A DNA stretch of 64,000 nucleotides from an uncultured Pelagibacteraceae bacterium (GTDB taxonomy: Bacteria; Pseudomonadota; Alphaproteobacteria; Pelagibacterales; Pelagibacteraceae), in contig CACAYM010000003.1 in NCBI GenBank assembly GCA_902536765.1, positions 77,501 to 141,500 of the forward strand, given 5' to 3'. Under the pieces are notes generated by a model that was given only the letters and a program-made list of their open reading frames with translations, was not told the origin of the DNA and searched no databases. Positions 17,139 to 26,126 of the stretch are shown here, in pieces (the first letter of the stretch is position 1; each line of letters opens with the position of its first letter). Both the position numbers and the translations under genes were made by a program.

Positions 17139-18312
17139 AATTGATTTGGTTATATTAGCTGGTGGAAAAGGCAAAAGAGTAAAAAGATTTTTAGCAGGTA
17201 ATCCAAAACCATTATTAAAAATAAATAGTATTCCGTTTCTTCAAATCTTATTAAACGAGTATGCAAAGTATCCTTTCGAAAATATATATATTTTAGCAGG
17301 TTTCAGAGGCAATCAAATTTTTAGAAAATTTAATAATAAATGTTTAAATTTTATTAAAATTAAATGTTATGTCGAAAAAAAAATGCTTGGAACAGCTGGA
17401 GCATTGAGAGTTCTGAAAAAAAAAATAAAAAATGACTTTCTATTAATTAACGGAGATAGTTTCACTGATCTAGAACTAAATGACATCTTTTATAAAGTTA
17501 ATAAAAAAAATAAAATATATTTAACAAGTAATAAAATTTACAAAAGTAATAAACAACTTTCAAATTTGTCTTTAGACTCAAAAAAAAAAGTTTATTTTAA
17601 AGCAAATGGAAATTTAATGAACGCAGGCGTTTATTTTTTAAAAAAAAACTTTCTTAATTTAGTAAAAAAAAATTCTTTTTCTCTTGAAAATGAAATTTTA
17701 ATAAAATTAATTAAGCAAAATAAAATATATGGTGAGATAAATAATGGGTACTTTATAGATATAGGAACTAAAAAGAATTTGTCATATGCTAGAAAAACTT
17801 TAGCTCGATATTTAACAAAACCAGCAGCATTTTTAGATAGGGACGGTGTAATAAATCATGATTTTGGTTATGTATCCAGTGTAGAAAAATTTAAATTTAA
17901 AAATGGAGTTGTTAAAGCCCTAAATTATCTTTCGTCTAAGAAATACTATATATTTGTAATTACTAACCAAGCAGGTATTGCAAAGGGAAAATTTAGATTA
18001 ATAGATTTTTTTACATTACATAAATACATTAAATCATTTTTAAACAAAAGAAATATTAACTTAAATGATGTTCAATTCTGTCCATTTCATAAAAACGGTA
18101 CAGTAAAAAAGTTTAAGAAAGACTCAAAGCTAAGGAAACCAAACAATGGTATGGTTTTAGAAATTTTAAAAAAATGGCCAATAGACAAAAAAAATAGTTT
18201 TTTTATTGGTGATCAAAAAGTTGACGAAAAATGTGCAACAAAAAGTGATATTTATTTTGAATATGCAAAAAAAAATCTTTTTAAACAAGTGAAACAAATA
18301 ATAAAAATATGA
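17122..18312 (+). CDS. Fused heptose-1-P nucleotidyltransferase and heptose-bisphosphate phosphatase
   Basis: A 396-aa bifunctional protein. Residues 1 to about 225 are a nucleotidyltransferase (LAGGKGKRV near 12-20, GTAGALRVL near 90, LINGDSF near 109), equivalent to HddC, expected to make GDP-D-glycero-D-manno-heptose. Residues about 232-396 are a HAD-IIIA phosphatase equivalent to GmhB: AAFLDRDGVINHDFGYV near 234-250 holds the nucleophile Asp pair, VITNQAGIAKG the second motif and FFIGDQKVDEKCA the last. Three of the four residues that form the Zn site in E. coli GmhB appear replaced. Start is TTG, overlapping the previous gene by 17 bases. Confidence 0.85.
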   Translation: MKKINKIDLVILAGGKGKRVKRFLAGNPKPLLKINSIPFLQILLNEYAKYPFENIYILAGFRGNQIFRKFNNKCLNFIKIKCYVEKKMLGTAGALRVLKKKIKNDFLLINGDSFTDLELNDIFYKVNKKNKIYLTSNKIYKSNKQLSNLSLDSKKKVYFKANGNLMNAGVYFLKKNFLNLVKKNSFSLENEILIKLIKQNKIYGEINNGYFIDIGTKKNLSYARKTLARYLTKPAAFLDRDGVINHDFGYVSSVEKFKFKNGVVKALNYLSSKKYYIFVITNQAGIAKGKFRLIDFFTLHKYIKSFLNKRNINLNDVQFCPFHKNGTVKKFKKDSKLRKPNNGMVLEILKKWPIDKKNSFFIGDQKVDEKCATKSDIYFEYAKKNLFKQVKQIIKI

Positions 18313-19385
18313 AAGTTTTTTTTGATCATCAAGTTTTTTTAGAACAGAGTTTTGGGGGAGTATCAAACTATTTTGTGAATTTAGTTAATAATTTCTCAAG
18401 TAATGTTGAACCACTAATTGTGTCACCTATTTATAAAAATAAGTATTTAAAAAATACAAAAAACACTCATAAATTTTTTTATCTCAAGAAAACCGGATTA
18501 TTAAATAAATTTTTCCAAAATTTAAATAGATTTTATTTTGAAAAATATTCAAAAATCAAAAAACCTGATTTTGTACATTATACCTATTTTAATGAAAAAC
18601 TATCTTATAATTTAAATACAAGATTTATAACAACAGAATATGATCTTATAAAAGAAAAATTTTATAAAGATAAATTTAAAGATCAAATTAATTATAAAAA
18701 AAAAATATTTAATAATTTAGATCATATTTTCTGTATATCTAATAATACGAAAAATGATTTATTAGACCTTTATAATTTGAACGATAAAAAAATTTCAGTT
18801 ACCCATCTCGCAGTTAATAAATCGAAAAAATATATAGAAAGAAAAATTAAGGTAAGACCCTTCATTCTTTATGTTGGGAAAAGAGATAGATACAAAAATT
18901 TTGTTAATGCAATTAAAGCATTTGCATCTTCAGAAAGATTGTTAAAAGATTTCGATTTTGTTTGTTTTGGTGGCGATAAATTCACAAGTTATGAAAAAAA
19001 CTTATTTAAAGAAATCAAATTACCAAATTCAAGGATTCACTATTTTCAAGGAGATGAGTATGAATTAAATTTTTTTTATAAAAGTGCTGAAATATTTATA
19101 TTCCCATCTTTATACGAAGGTTTTGGAATACCACTTTTAGAAGCCATGAATATGGAATGCGTAGTTTTATGCAGTAACACAAGTTGTTTTCCAGAGATAG
19201 CTGGAAATGGTGCGTCTTTTTTTAATCCAAACGACTTAGGTTCGATAAAACATTGTATAGAGGAGACTATTTATGACGAAACAAAAAAATTGAGCCTTAA
19301 AAAAAGAGGGAACATAAATTTGTCAAAATATAGTTGGAAAAAATGTGCTGAAGAGACTGAAGCAATTTATAAAAATTTATTTTAG
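18309..19385 (+). CDS. Glycosyltransferase family 4 (GT-B)
   Basis: A 358-aa GT-B enzyme. The N-terminal SFGGVSNYFVNLV (about 14-26) is the acceptor-side Gly motif. The C-terminal half has PFILYVGKRDRYKNF (about 183-197), NFFYKSAEIFIFPSLYEGFGIPLLEAM (about 255-282) containing the E-x7-E motif, and a nucleotide-sugar binding fold. It overlaps the HddC-GmhB gene by 4 bases. A role in adding a heptose or mannose-type residue to a lipid-linked glycan is plausible. Confidence 0.85.
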   Translation: MKVFFDHQVFLEQSFGGVSNYFVNLVNNFSSNVEPLIVSPIYKNKYLKNTKNTHKFFYLKKTGLLNKFFQNLNRFYFEKYSKIKKPDFVHYTYFNEKLSYNLNTRFITTEYDLIKEKFYKDKFKDQINYKKKIFNNLDHIFCISNNTKNDLLDLYNLNDKKISVTHLAVNKSKKYIERKIKVRPFILYVGKRDRYKNFVNAIKAFASSERLLKDFDFVCFGGDKFTSYEKNLFKEIKLPNSRIHYFQGDEYELNFFYKSAEIFIFPSLYEGFGIPLLEAMNMECVVLCSNTSCFPEIAGNGASFFNPNDLGSIKHCIEETIYDETKKLSLKKRGNINLSKYSWKKCAEETEAIYKNLF

Positions 19386-19388
19386 TAC

Positions 19389-20150
19389 ATGCTGCCAAAA
19401 TTCTTGAAACCAAAAGTAAAATTGAAATTAATTAGAGTAGGATCCTCAAGAGACGGAGGATATTTTGTTCCAAAGAAAATAATTAGCAAAATCGATAAAA
19501 TAATTGCTTTAGGTTTAGGTTCAGACTGGTCGTTTGAAGAGCAATTTATAAAAAGAAAAAATTCAATAAAAGTAGTTTTTTATGATCATACAATAAATAA
19601 ATTGTTTTGGATTAGACTATTCTTTAACACTATGTATTTTGCACTAAGATATAAAAGTAGTTATAAAAACCTATTTAAATATTTTAGTTATATAAGCTTT
19701 TTTAAAAATGATAATATTGATCACAAAAAACTTAAAATTTCAACTCACACTAATTTAAAGAGAAAAAATATTTCAATTAACGATGTACTAAAAAAAGAAA
19801 GAGGTGGTTTACTCCTTAAAATTGATATTGAAGGGGACGAATATAAAGTAATTAATCAAATAGCAAAGTATCAAAAAATTATTCATTGTCTTATAATTGA
19901 ATTTCATAACATAAATAAAAATTTAAAAAAAATAAATAAATTTTTAAAGAAGATTGAACAATTGGTAAATTGCAATATATCACCAAATAATTCATTTGGG
20001 TTTGATAAAAACAATAACCCACATGTTTTTGAAATTATTTTGATAAATAAAAAATTTTTGAAAAAAAGGGATTACACTAAAGCTATATCTTTAAAGAGTT
20101 TTCCAAACAATCCTTATAAAATAAATTTTGAAATTACTTTTAAAAAATGA
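19389..20150 (+). CDS. FkbM-type methyltransferase-like protein
   Basis: A 253-aa protein. IIALGLGSDWSFEEQF near 40 takes the place of SAM motif I, and GGLLLKIDIEGDEYKVI near 142 is the FkbM hallmark KIDIEG-E. The N-terminal VGSSRDGGYFVPKK resembles a family often found beside glycosyltransferases and annotated as FkbM-like. A 3-base gap separates it from the GT4 gene, and it overlaps the next gene by 4 bases. The substrate is unknown, probably a glycan hydroxyl. Confidence 0.65.
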   Translation: MLPKFLKPKVKLKLIRVGSSRDGGYFVPKKIISKIDKIIALGLGSDWSFEEQFIKRKNSIKVVFYDHTINKLFWIRLFFNTMYFALRYKSSYKNLFKYFSYISFFKNDNIDHKKLKISTHTNLKRKNISINDVLKKERGGLLLKIDIEGDEYKVINQIAKYQKIIHCLIIEFHNINKNLKKINKFLKKIEQLVNCNISPNNSFGFDKNNNPHVFEIILINKKFLKKRDYTKAISLKSFPNNPYKINFEITFKK

Positions 20151-21058
20151 AAAGAAAATATGCTCCAATAGCTTTATTTGTTTATAATAGACCTGATACT
20201 TTAAAAAAAACGTTATCTTCTCTTGTTAAAAATAAATTAATAAAAAATGCTGATATTTATATTTTTTCAGACGGACCAAAAAAAAAAGAGGATAGTCAAA
20301 AAATTAAAAAAGTTAGAGAAATTATTAATAATATAAAAAAACTTAGAATTAAAAAAAAATTTTATTTTAAAAAAAATCGTGGTCTAAAAAAAAATATTTT
20401 AGGAGGAGTAAGTTATGTTTTAAAAAAAAATTCTAAAATTATAGTGATTGAAGATGACCTATTATTAAGTCCTTATTTTTATCAGTATATGAATAATGCT
20501 CTTGACTTTATAGAAAAAAAGAAAAATATCTGGCATGTAAGCGCATGGAATTATCCTCTTAAAGTTTCAAGATCATCAAAAAATTCCACTTTCTTGTGGA
20601 ATAATATGAATTGTTGGGGTTGGGGTACTCACAAAAAATATTGGAGAAAAATAATTTTAAACTCAGATTTTTTTATAAAAAAATTTTCAAAAAAAAATAT
20701 TAATCGTTTTGATATGAATGGTTACTTAAATAATTGGAATCAAATAAAAAAAAACAATAAAAATATAATTAGTTCTTGGGCTATCTTTTGGAATGCGAGT
20801 ATTTTTTTGAAAAAAGGTTTATGTTTAAATCCTGTAGTAAGTTTTTCAAAAAATATCGGATTTAGTGAAGATTCAACAAATACAAGGGAAAGTATTCCAC
20901 AAACTTCACACTTGAATCAATCTAAAAATATAATTTTTCCAGAAGTAGAAAAAATAAACCCTTTTTATGTAACAAAAATTAAGGCTCATTTAAATTTAAA
21001 CAAAAAAATCAAAAAATATTCAATCCTAAAAAAAAGAATTTATGAAATTTTTAAATAG
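20147..21058 (+). CDS. Glycosyltransferase family 2-like protein
   Basis: A 303-aa GT-A enzyme: IALFVYNRPDTLKKTLSSL (about 7-25), IYIFSDGPKK (about 39), and the IVIEDDLLLSPYFYQYMN segment near 103-120 with the E-D-D metal motif. WNNMNCWGWGTHKKYW near 150 is typical of a bacterial group of GT2-like sugar transferases. It is the last glycosyltransferase before the ABC exporter, 38 bases downstream. Acceptor and donor cannot be deduced. Confidence 0.75.
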   Translation: MKRKYAPIALFVYNRPDTLKKTLSSLVKNKLIKNADIYIFSDGPKKKEDSQKIKKVREIINNIKKLRIKKKFYFKKNRGLKKNILGGVSYVLKKNSKIIVIEDDLLLSPYFYQYMNNALDFIEKKKNIWHVSAWNYPLKVSRSSKNSTFLWNNMNCWGWGTHKKYWRKIILNSDFFIKKFSKKNINRFDMNGYLNNWNQIKKNNKNIISSWAIFWNASIFLKKGLCLNPVVSFSKNIGFSEDSTNTRESIPQTSHLNQSKNIIFPEVEKINPFYVTKIKAHLNLNKKIKKYSILKKRIYEIFK

Positions 21059-21096
21059 ATCTTTAAATGATATTTATATATGAGATTTTTAATTAA

Positions 21097-22836
21097 ATGA
21101 TAAAAAAATTTTTCACTATTTTTAACGTTTTAGGAAATGACAACAAATTAAAAGCTTTTAAATTATTGCTAATACTTTTATCAATATTAGTACTTGAGCT
21201 ACTTAATCTATCTTTAATTATCCCGATGCTAACTGTAATTTTAAGTGAAAATGTAAACTTAAACTTACCTTTTTTTTCAATATTTGAAAATTTTTTTAAC
21301 ATTGATTTTAATAATATTTTAACAATAGGTTCATTATTTTTGATTATTATAATTATAAAAATTATTTTTCTTCTTTTATTTGAATACAAAACTCATAGCT
21401 ACAGCAGAGAAATATTAATTGATGTATATTTGAAAGCGTATTCATACTTTCTATATTCACCTTGGCAAGAAATATCAAAAAAAGATCATGCTTATATAAT
21501 GAGAAACATTTTATCCGATACAGGCACATTTGTAATGGAAGGTGTTTTGAAGTGTATATCTATTATAAAAAACACTTTTTTTTTACTGTTTATCACAGTT
21601 TATCTTTTTACTATTAATTTTAAAATAACATTATCTCTATTAATTTTACTAATCGTTTTCACATTTTTTTTTATTGTTGTATTAAAAAAAAGATTGCTTG
21701 AGTTATCTTTCAAAACAGCAGCTTTTGATAAGCTGAGACTTAAGTACATCTCTGAAAGTATTTTAAACCTAAGAGAAATTAAATTAAATAGAAATTATCA
21801 ATATTATATTGATTTATTTCGAAACAATGAAAATAAAGTAACAAATGTTGTTATTACAAATGAAATTTTAAGGGTTATACCAAGATATCTATTAGAAATA
21901 ATAATTGTAGCAACTATGTTGGTCGTTTTAGTAGCACTTGAGTTTCAGAATTATGATATAGTAAGTTTAATTCCAATACTAGGACTTTACGGATTTGCAT
22001 TACTAAGAATGATACCGATATTTATTGTATATAATGCTGACATTCAAAACATCAGAACTGCCAAATTTCAAATCGATGAGGTTATAAAAAATGCTGCAAG
22101 ATATAAAAAAGTTTATGAAGAAAATTTAAAAATTAAAACTGAAATCGATATTCAAAAATTAAACTTTACAGATGATATAAGTTTAAAGATTTCAAATTTA
22201 TATTTTTCCTATCCCAACAGGAATATTTTATTTGAAGATGTTAATTTAGAATTAAAAACAAATAATACAATATACTTAGAGGGATCAAATGGTTCAGGTA
22301 AGAGCACTTTTGTTGATTTGCTAGCAGGTCTTCTTAAACCAGAAAAAGGTAAAATAGAAATAAATGGTTATAAATTAGATGAGATTTTAAATGAATGGCT
22401 TAAGAATGTTGGATATGTATCTCAAACGAATTTTTTAACAAACGATACAATTAAAGATAATATTTTGTTTGGTAGAGACAATATTTCAGAAAAAAGGGTT
22501 TTGGAAGTTTTAAAAATTGTTGAATTAGATGAAGTAATAAAAAATTTGCCTGATGGAATAAATACAAAAATTGGTAGTTTAGGCAATTTTTTTTCAGGTG
22601 GTCAAAAACAAAGACTATCTGTTGCAAGAGCTTTGGTCAAAAATCCAAAAGTTATTATTTTGGATGAAGCTACAAATGCCTTTGATATAGAGGGAGAAAA
22701 AAAATTTCTTGAAATAGTGAATAAAATAAAAAAAGGAAAAATAATCATATTTATTGCACATTCAAGTTCAATTAAAAACTTTTGCGACATAAAATTTATC
22801 ATCAAAAATAAAAAAATTGAGAATTATGAAGCATAA
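21097..22836 (+). CDS. ABC exporter (PglK/MsbA-like half transporter)
   Basis: A 579-aa half transporter with an N-terminal membrane domain (hydrophobic segments spread over residues 20-320) and a C-terminal ATPase. Walker A GSNGSGKST is near 396, signature FSGGQKQRLS near 500, Walker B VIILDEAT near 518 and the switch His in IAHSSS near 556. The family includes MsbA, which moves lipid A, and PglK, which flips undecaprenyl-linked oligosaccharides. No Wzx or Wzy was recognised in the island, so this protein is the best candidate for moving the assembled glycan across the inner membrane. Confidence 0.85.
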   Translation: MIKKFFTIFNVLGNDNKLKAFKLLLILLSILVLELLNLSLIIPMLTVILSENVNLNLPFFSIFENFFNIDFNNILTIGSLFLIIIIIKIIFLLLFEYKTHSYSREILIDVYLKAYSYFLYSPWQEISKKDHAYIMRNILSDTGTFVMEGVLKCISIIKNTFFLLFITVYLFTINFKITLSLLILLIVFTFFFIVVLKKRLLELSFKTAAFDKLRLKYISESILNLREIKLNRNYQYYIDLFRNNENKVTNVVITNEILRVIPRYLLEIIIVATMLVVLVALEFQNYDIVSLIPILGLYGFALLRMIPIFIVYNADIQNIRTAKFQIDEVIKNAARYKKVYEENLKIKTEIDIQKLNFTDDISLKISNLYFSYPNRNILFEDVNLELKTNNTIYLEGSNGSGKSTFVDLLAGLLKPEKGKIEINGYKLDEILNEWLKNVGYVSQTNFLTNDTIKDNILFGRDNISEKRVLEVLKIVELDEVIKNLPDGINTKIGSLGNFFSGGQKQRLSVARALVKNPKVIILDEATNAFDIEGEKKFLEIVNKIKKGKIIIFIAHSSSIKNFCDIKFIIKNKKIENYEA

Positions 22837-23551
22837 AAATAAAATCTTAGTAACAGGCGGTAATGGAAGATTTGCAAAAGTTATGAAAAAAAATTTTACC
22901 CATAAAAAAAATTATATTTTTTTGGATAAAAAAAAATTTAATATTTTAAGTAGAAACAGTATTCAAAAAAATTTAATCAAATATAAACCAAAAATTGTCA
23001 TTCATTTGGCTGCATTATCTAGACCTATGGCTTTACATTATGAGAATATTCAAAAAAGTATAAGTATAAATATTATTGGTACATCAAATTTGGTAATTGA
23101 ATGTTCAAAATTAAATATAAAATTGGTTCATTTTTCCACTCAATACGTTTATCCAGGATTAAAAGGTAATTATTCTGAAAATTCACCTTTATTACCAATG
23201 AATAATTATGCTTGGAGCAAACTAGGCGCAGAGTCTGCTGTTCAAATTTATAAAAACTCGCTTATTTTGAGAGTTGCAATGATAGAGAAGCCATGGACTT
23301 ATAAATACGCTTACAAAAATATTAAATCAAATTATTTGTACCATGATGAGGTTGCAAAATTATTACCAAAATTATTATCAAAAAAAGGTGTGATTAACAT
23401 AGGAAGTGAAAGCGACTCTATCGTTAAATTTGCGAGAAGAACTAAAAAAGATGTGAAAGTTTCAAGGTTTTTTCAGAAAAGCAATGAACCAAAAACTCCT
23501 ATAAATTCTTCAATGAATATCAGTAAACTTAAAAAAATTTTTAAAAATTAG
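22826..23551 (+). CDS. RmlD-like sugar-nucleotide reductase/epimerase (SDR)
   Basis: About 241 aa from ATG 22826 (a TTG at 22817 is possible). VTGGNGRFAK is the cofactor loop; VIHLAALSRPM, FSTQYVYPG and N-N-Y-A-W-S-K with the YxxxK pair follow the pattern of dTDP-4-dehydrorhamnose reductase. It is shorter than usual RmlD (about 290 aa). It overlaps the ABC transporter by 11 bases and its last codon overlaps the convergent gene on the other strand by 4 bases, so it closes the 21-kb plus-strand run. Confidence 0.72.
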   Translation: MKHKNKILVTGGNGRFAKVMKKNFTHKKNYIFLDKKKFNILSRNSIQKNLIKYKPKIVIHLAALSRPMALHYENIQKSISINIIGTSNLVIECSKLNIKLVHFSTQYVYPGLKGNYSENSPLLPMNNYAWSKLGAESAVQIYKNSLILRVAMIEKPWTYKYAYKNIKSNYLYHDEVAKLLPKLLSKKGVINIGSESDSIVKFARRTKKDVKVSRFFQKSNEPKTPINSSMNISKLKKIFKN

Positions 23552-24354
23552 CCCTTTAATTTTTTATAAAATTTATTGATTAAAATTGGTAAATCTTTTT
23601 TAATATCAAGTTGAGATTTAAATTTAAACTCTTTCTGGATTTTGCTGATATTTATTTTGGGCTCGTAAATTTTTTTTCTTTGATTTTTTAATATTACTTT
23701 ACAGTTTAGCTTGTCTTTTAATATTTTTGTAAAATTTTTTATTGAAATATTATTACCACTTGCAACATTATAAATATCGTTTTTTCCACTTTTCAAAATA
23801 CTAAAAATTATTTTAATAACATCATCTATATGAATATAATCTTTAGTTGAATTTTGGCTAATTATGATTTTAATCTTTTTTTTTTTTATACCATCTCTTA
23901 TTAGAGTTGGTAATAATAATGGTGATTTATAATTAAATCCAAATACATTAGATAACCGAATTATTTTAACCTTTTTATTTAACCTTAGAAGCAAAGATTC
24001 AGATGCTAACTTTAACAAATTATAATAATCATTATTTTTTTTACTACTAACCAATACATTTTTTTCTTCGTATGTATGTCTTGAGTTTAAATATATTCTA
24101 GTTGTGGAAAGAAAAATAATACTTTTAAAAGTGTTATTAAATACTATCTCTTTTAAATGACCAAAATTTGAATAAAAACCTTTTTGTGGTTTTTTTTGCC
24201 AATCATCAGATCCAACACAGTAAATTATATGTCCTAGATTTTTTTTGAATTTAGTTCTTTTCTTATTTGGTAAAAATACTTTTTCCCTTTTGTTTTTAAG
24301 ATATTTACAAATTTCATTTCCAATAAACCCAGTTGATCCAAATATTGTGTACAT
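23548..24354 (-). CDS. NAD-dependent epimerase/dehydratase (SDR)
   Basis: A 268-aa extended SDR with FGSTGFIGNEI (about 4-14), IFLSTTRIYLN (about 100) and the catalytic Y-N-L-L-K near 130, then IRLSNVFG near 157 and KDYIHIDDVIKII near 191. It overlaps the upstream GT2 gene by one base. The product of the deoxysugar block 23548-27033 (RmlC- and FdtA-like enzymes) is the likely pathway, as a reductase or 4-epimerase. Substrate unproven. Confidence 0.76.
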   Translation of the reverse strand: MYTIFGSTGFIGNEICKYLKNKREKVFLPNKKRTKFKKNLGHIIYCVGSDDWQKKPQKGFYSNFGHLKEIVFNNTFKSIIFLSTTRIYLNSRHTYEEKNVLVSSKKNNDYYNLLKLASESLLLRLNKKVKIIRLSNVFGFNYKSPLLLPTLIRDGIKKKKIKIIISQNSTKDYIHIDDVIKIIFSILKSGKNDIYNVASGNNISIKNFTKILKDKLNCKVILKNQRKKIYEPKINISKIQKEFKFKSQLDIKKDLPILINKFYKKLKG

Positions 24355-25208
24355 TATTTTATGTTAATTCTTCTAAATGATTTACTTCCTAAATAGGAAT
24401 TTATTAGTCCACTAATTCGATTTAAATAAATTATTCTTTTTCTATAATCAAATGAAAAAAATATGCAAAATTTAATCATATCAATAAACAAATCTAATAC
24501 GGTTTTTTTGAATGCGAATAATGTGGTAAAGTTTTTCTTAAAAAAATAAAACTTTGACCACATAAAGTGCCAATTTTTATTTGCTTCTATCTCGATAGTA
24601 TTTGGTAAATTCACTGATTTTCCTCCAAGATGTTCAACTTTTATCTTTGGGAGTACATAAATATTTTGCTTTTTTCTGTAAGCCCGTAAACAAAAATCTG
24701 TTTCATCATAGTAAAGAAATATTTTCTCATCGTATAAACCAACTTTTTTTACATTTTTCATTTGAAAAAATAGAAACTGACCATGAACAATTTTCATAAG
24801 TTGATATTCTTTGAAATTATTTTTTCTAGTTGAAAGAAAATCATTTATATATTTACTTTTTTCATGTTGAGGAGCTAAAATAACAAAATTATCTATTTTT
24901 TTTGCTGCATCTAAAAATTTATCTATAATACTTTTTTTAAAATCTATATCAGAGTCCATGTAGATCGCATATTTAGAGCTTATATTTTTAAAACCTAGAT
25001 TTATACCTCCTGTTTGACCAGTATTATGCTTGCTTACAATAATTTTTACATTTTTAAATTTTGAAAATTTTTTTTTCAACCCTTTTTCTTTTGCATTATC
25101 AATTACCAAAACTTTAACTCGTGGATCTATTTTTTTAAGAACCTTTTTAATACTCAATGACGAAAAATATGAAACAAAAAAAATAGTCAAATTTTTATAT
25201 TTATTCAT
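24354..25208 (-). CDS. Glycosyltransferase family 2 (rhamnosyltransferase-like)
   Basis: A 284-aa GT-A protein. VLVIDNAKEKG near 34, NTGQTGGINLGFK near 62-74 and AIYMDSDIDF near 83 give the donor-binding and D-x-D region; FLYYDETDFCLRAYRKK near 172-188 is the ED-type acceptor motif of rhamnosyltransferase-like GT2 enzymes. A hydrophobic patch near 228-258 may help membrane association. It lies between two SDR genes and shares their direction. Confidence 0.8.
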   Translation of the reverse strand: MNKYKNLTIFFVSYFSSLSIKKVLKKIDPRVKVLVIDNAKEKGLKKKFSKFKNVKIIVSKHNTGQTGGINLGFKNISSKYAIYMDSDIDFKKSIIDKFLDAAKKIDNFVILAPQHEKSKYINDFLSTRKNNFKEYQLMKIVHGQFLFFQMKNVKKVGLYDEKIFLYYDETDFCLRAYRKKQNIYVLPKIKVEHLGGKSVNLPNTIEIEANKNWHFMWSKFYFFKKNFTTLFAFKKTVLDLFIDMIKFCIFFSFDYRKRIIYLNRISGLINSYLGSKSFRRINIK

Positions 25209-25211
25209 TTA

Positions 25212-26126
25212 TTAAATATTTGTAGATAGTTTTTTTAAAGTAATCTTAATATCTCTAGATATTTTTGAATTTAGTTTTAAGCCAAACTTTTGAATTTTAT
25301 TTTTGCTTATTTTATAAGAATCTTGGTTCAAAATTCTTGAATTTACAAATTTCAATTGAGGCTTATAATTATTTTGTTTAATAATATTAATAATTTCTCG
25401 AACGGTTCTATTTTCTGACAAAATATTAAACACATCAGATGGAAAGAAATTATTTTCTATAACAAATTTAAATGTCTTTTGAGCATCATTAAGACTTAAA
25501 TAAGGTCTGAAAAGTTTAAGAGCCTTACCCCAAATTGGTATTTTAAGCCCCATTACAGAATTAAAGCAAAATTTATTAACTGCTGTATGAAATCTCATTC
25601 CCTCAGAATAGCCACTGATCGTGCCAAATCTTAGCGAAATATATCTTACTTTTTTCTGAGTTTTTAAAAGTTTCTCTTCTTTTAATTTTATCATTGCATA
25701 TGGACTCTGTGGAGAAAGTTTTTTTAGTTTTTCATTTACAATGTTATTTTGTGGTCCATAAACACTAGTCGAAGATATATGTATAAGTTTTGAATTATTT
25801 TTTTTGCAATATTGGACTATATTTTTAAAAGATCCAAAATTATTTCTATAAATCTCTTTTTTTATGTCAAAACTTTTTTCAGCATTAGTAATTGATGCTA
25901 AGTGTAAAACAATATTAACTTTTGGAATTTTCTTATATAAGTTTTTATCTGCCGTATCTCCATAAAAAAACTTTATTTTTGGACTTTTCATAGATAATAA
26001 TACTGAAAATCTTTGGTTACTAATATTATCAACAACAAAAATTTTTTTGATTTTTTTATATTTTACAAAATTCTTTATTATAAAACTTCCAATATGTCCT
26101 AGACCACCAGTAATTAAAATTTTCAT
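25212..26126 (-). CDS. NAD-dependent epimerase/dehydratase (SDR)
   Basis: A 304-aa extended SDR: ITGGLGHIGSFI (about 4-15), VLHLASITNAEKS, HISSTSVYGPQ near 116 and S-P-Y-A-M-I-K with YxxxK near 140, then SLRFGTISGYSEGMRF. These are features of UDP-glucose 4-epimerase or dTDP-sugar epimerase relatives. Its 3' end is 3 bases from the GT2 gene and its start overlaps the FdtA-like gene by 4 bases. Likely a step in the same deoxysugar pathway. Confidence 0.77.
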   Translation of the reverse strand: MKILITGGLGHIGSFIIKNFVKYKKIKKIFVVDNISNQRFSVLLSMKSPKIKFFYGDTADKNLYKKIPKVNIVLHLASITNAEKSFDIKKEIYRNNFGSFKNIVQYCKKNNSKLIHISSTSVYGPQNNIVNEKLKKLSPQSPYAMIKLKEEKLLKTQKKVRYISLRFGTISGYSEGMRFHTAVNKFCFNSVMGLKIPIWGKALKLFRPYLSLNDAQKTFKFVIENNFFPSDVFNILSENRTVREIINIIKQNNYKPQLKFVNSRILNQDSYKISKNKIQKFGLKLNSKISRDIKITLKKLSTNI

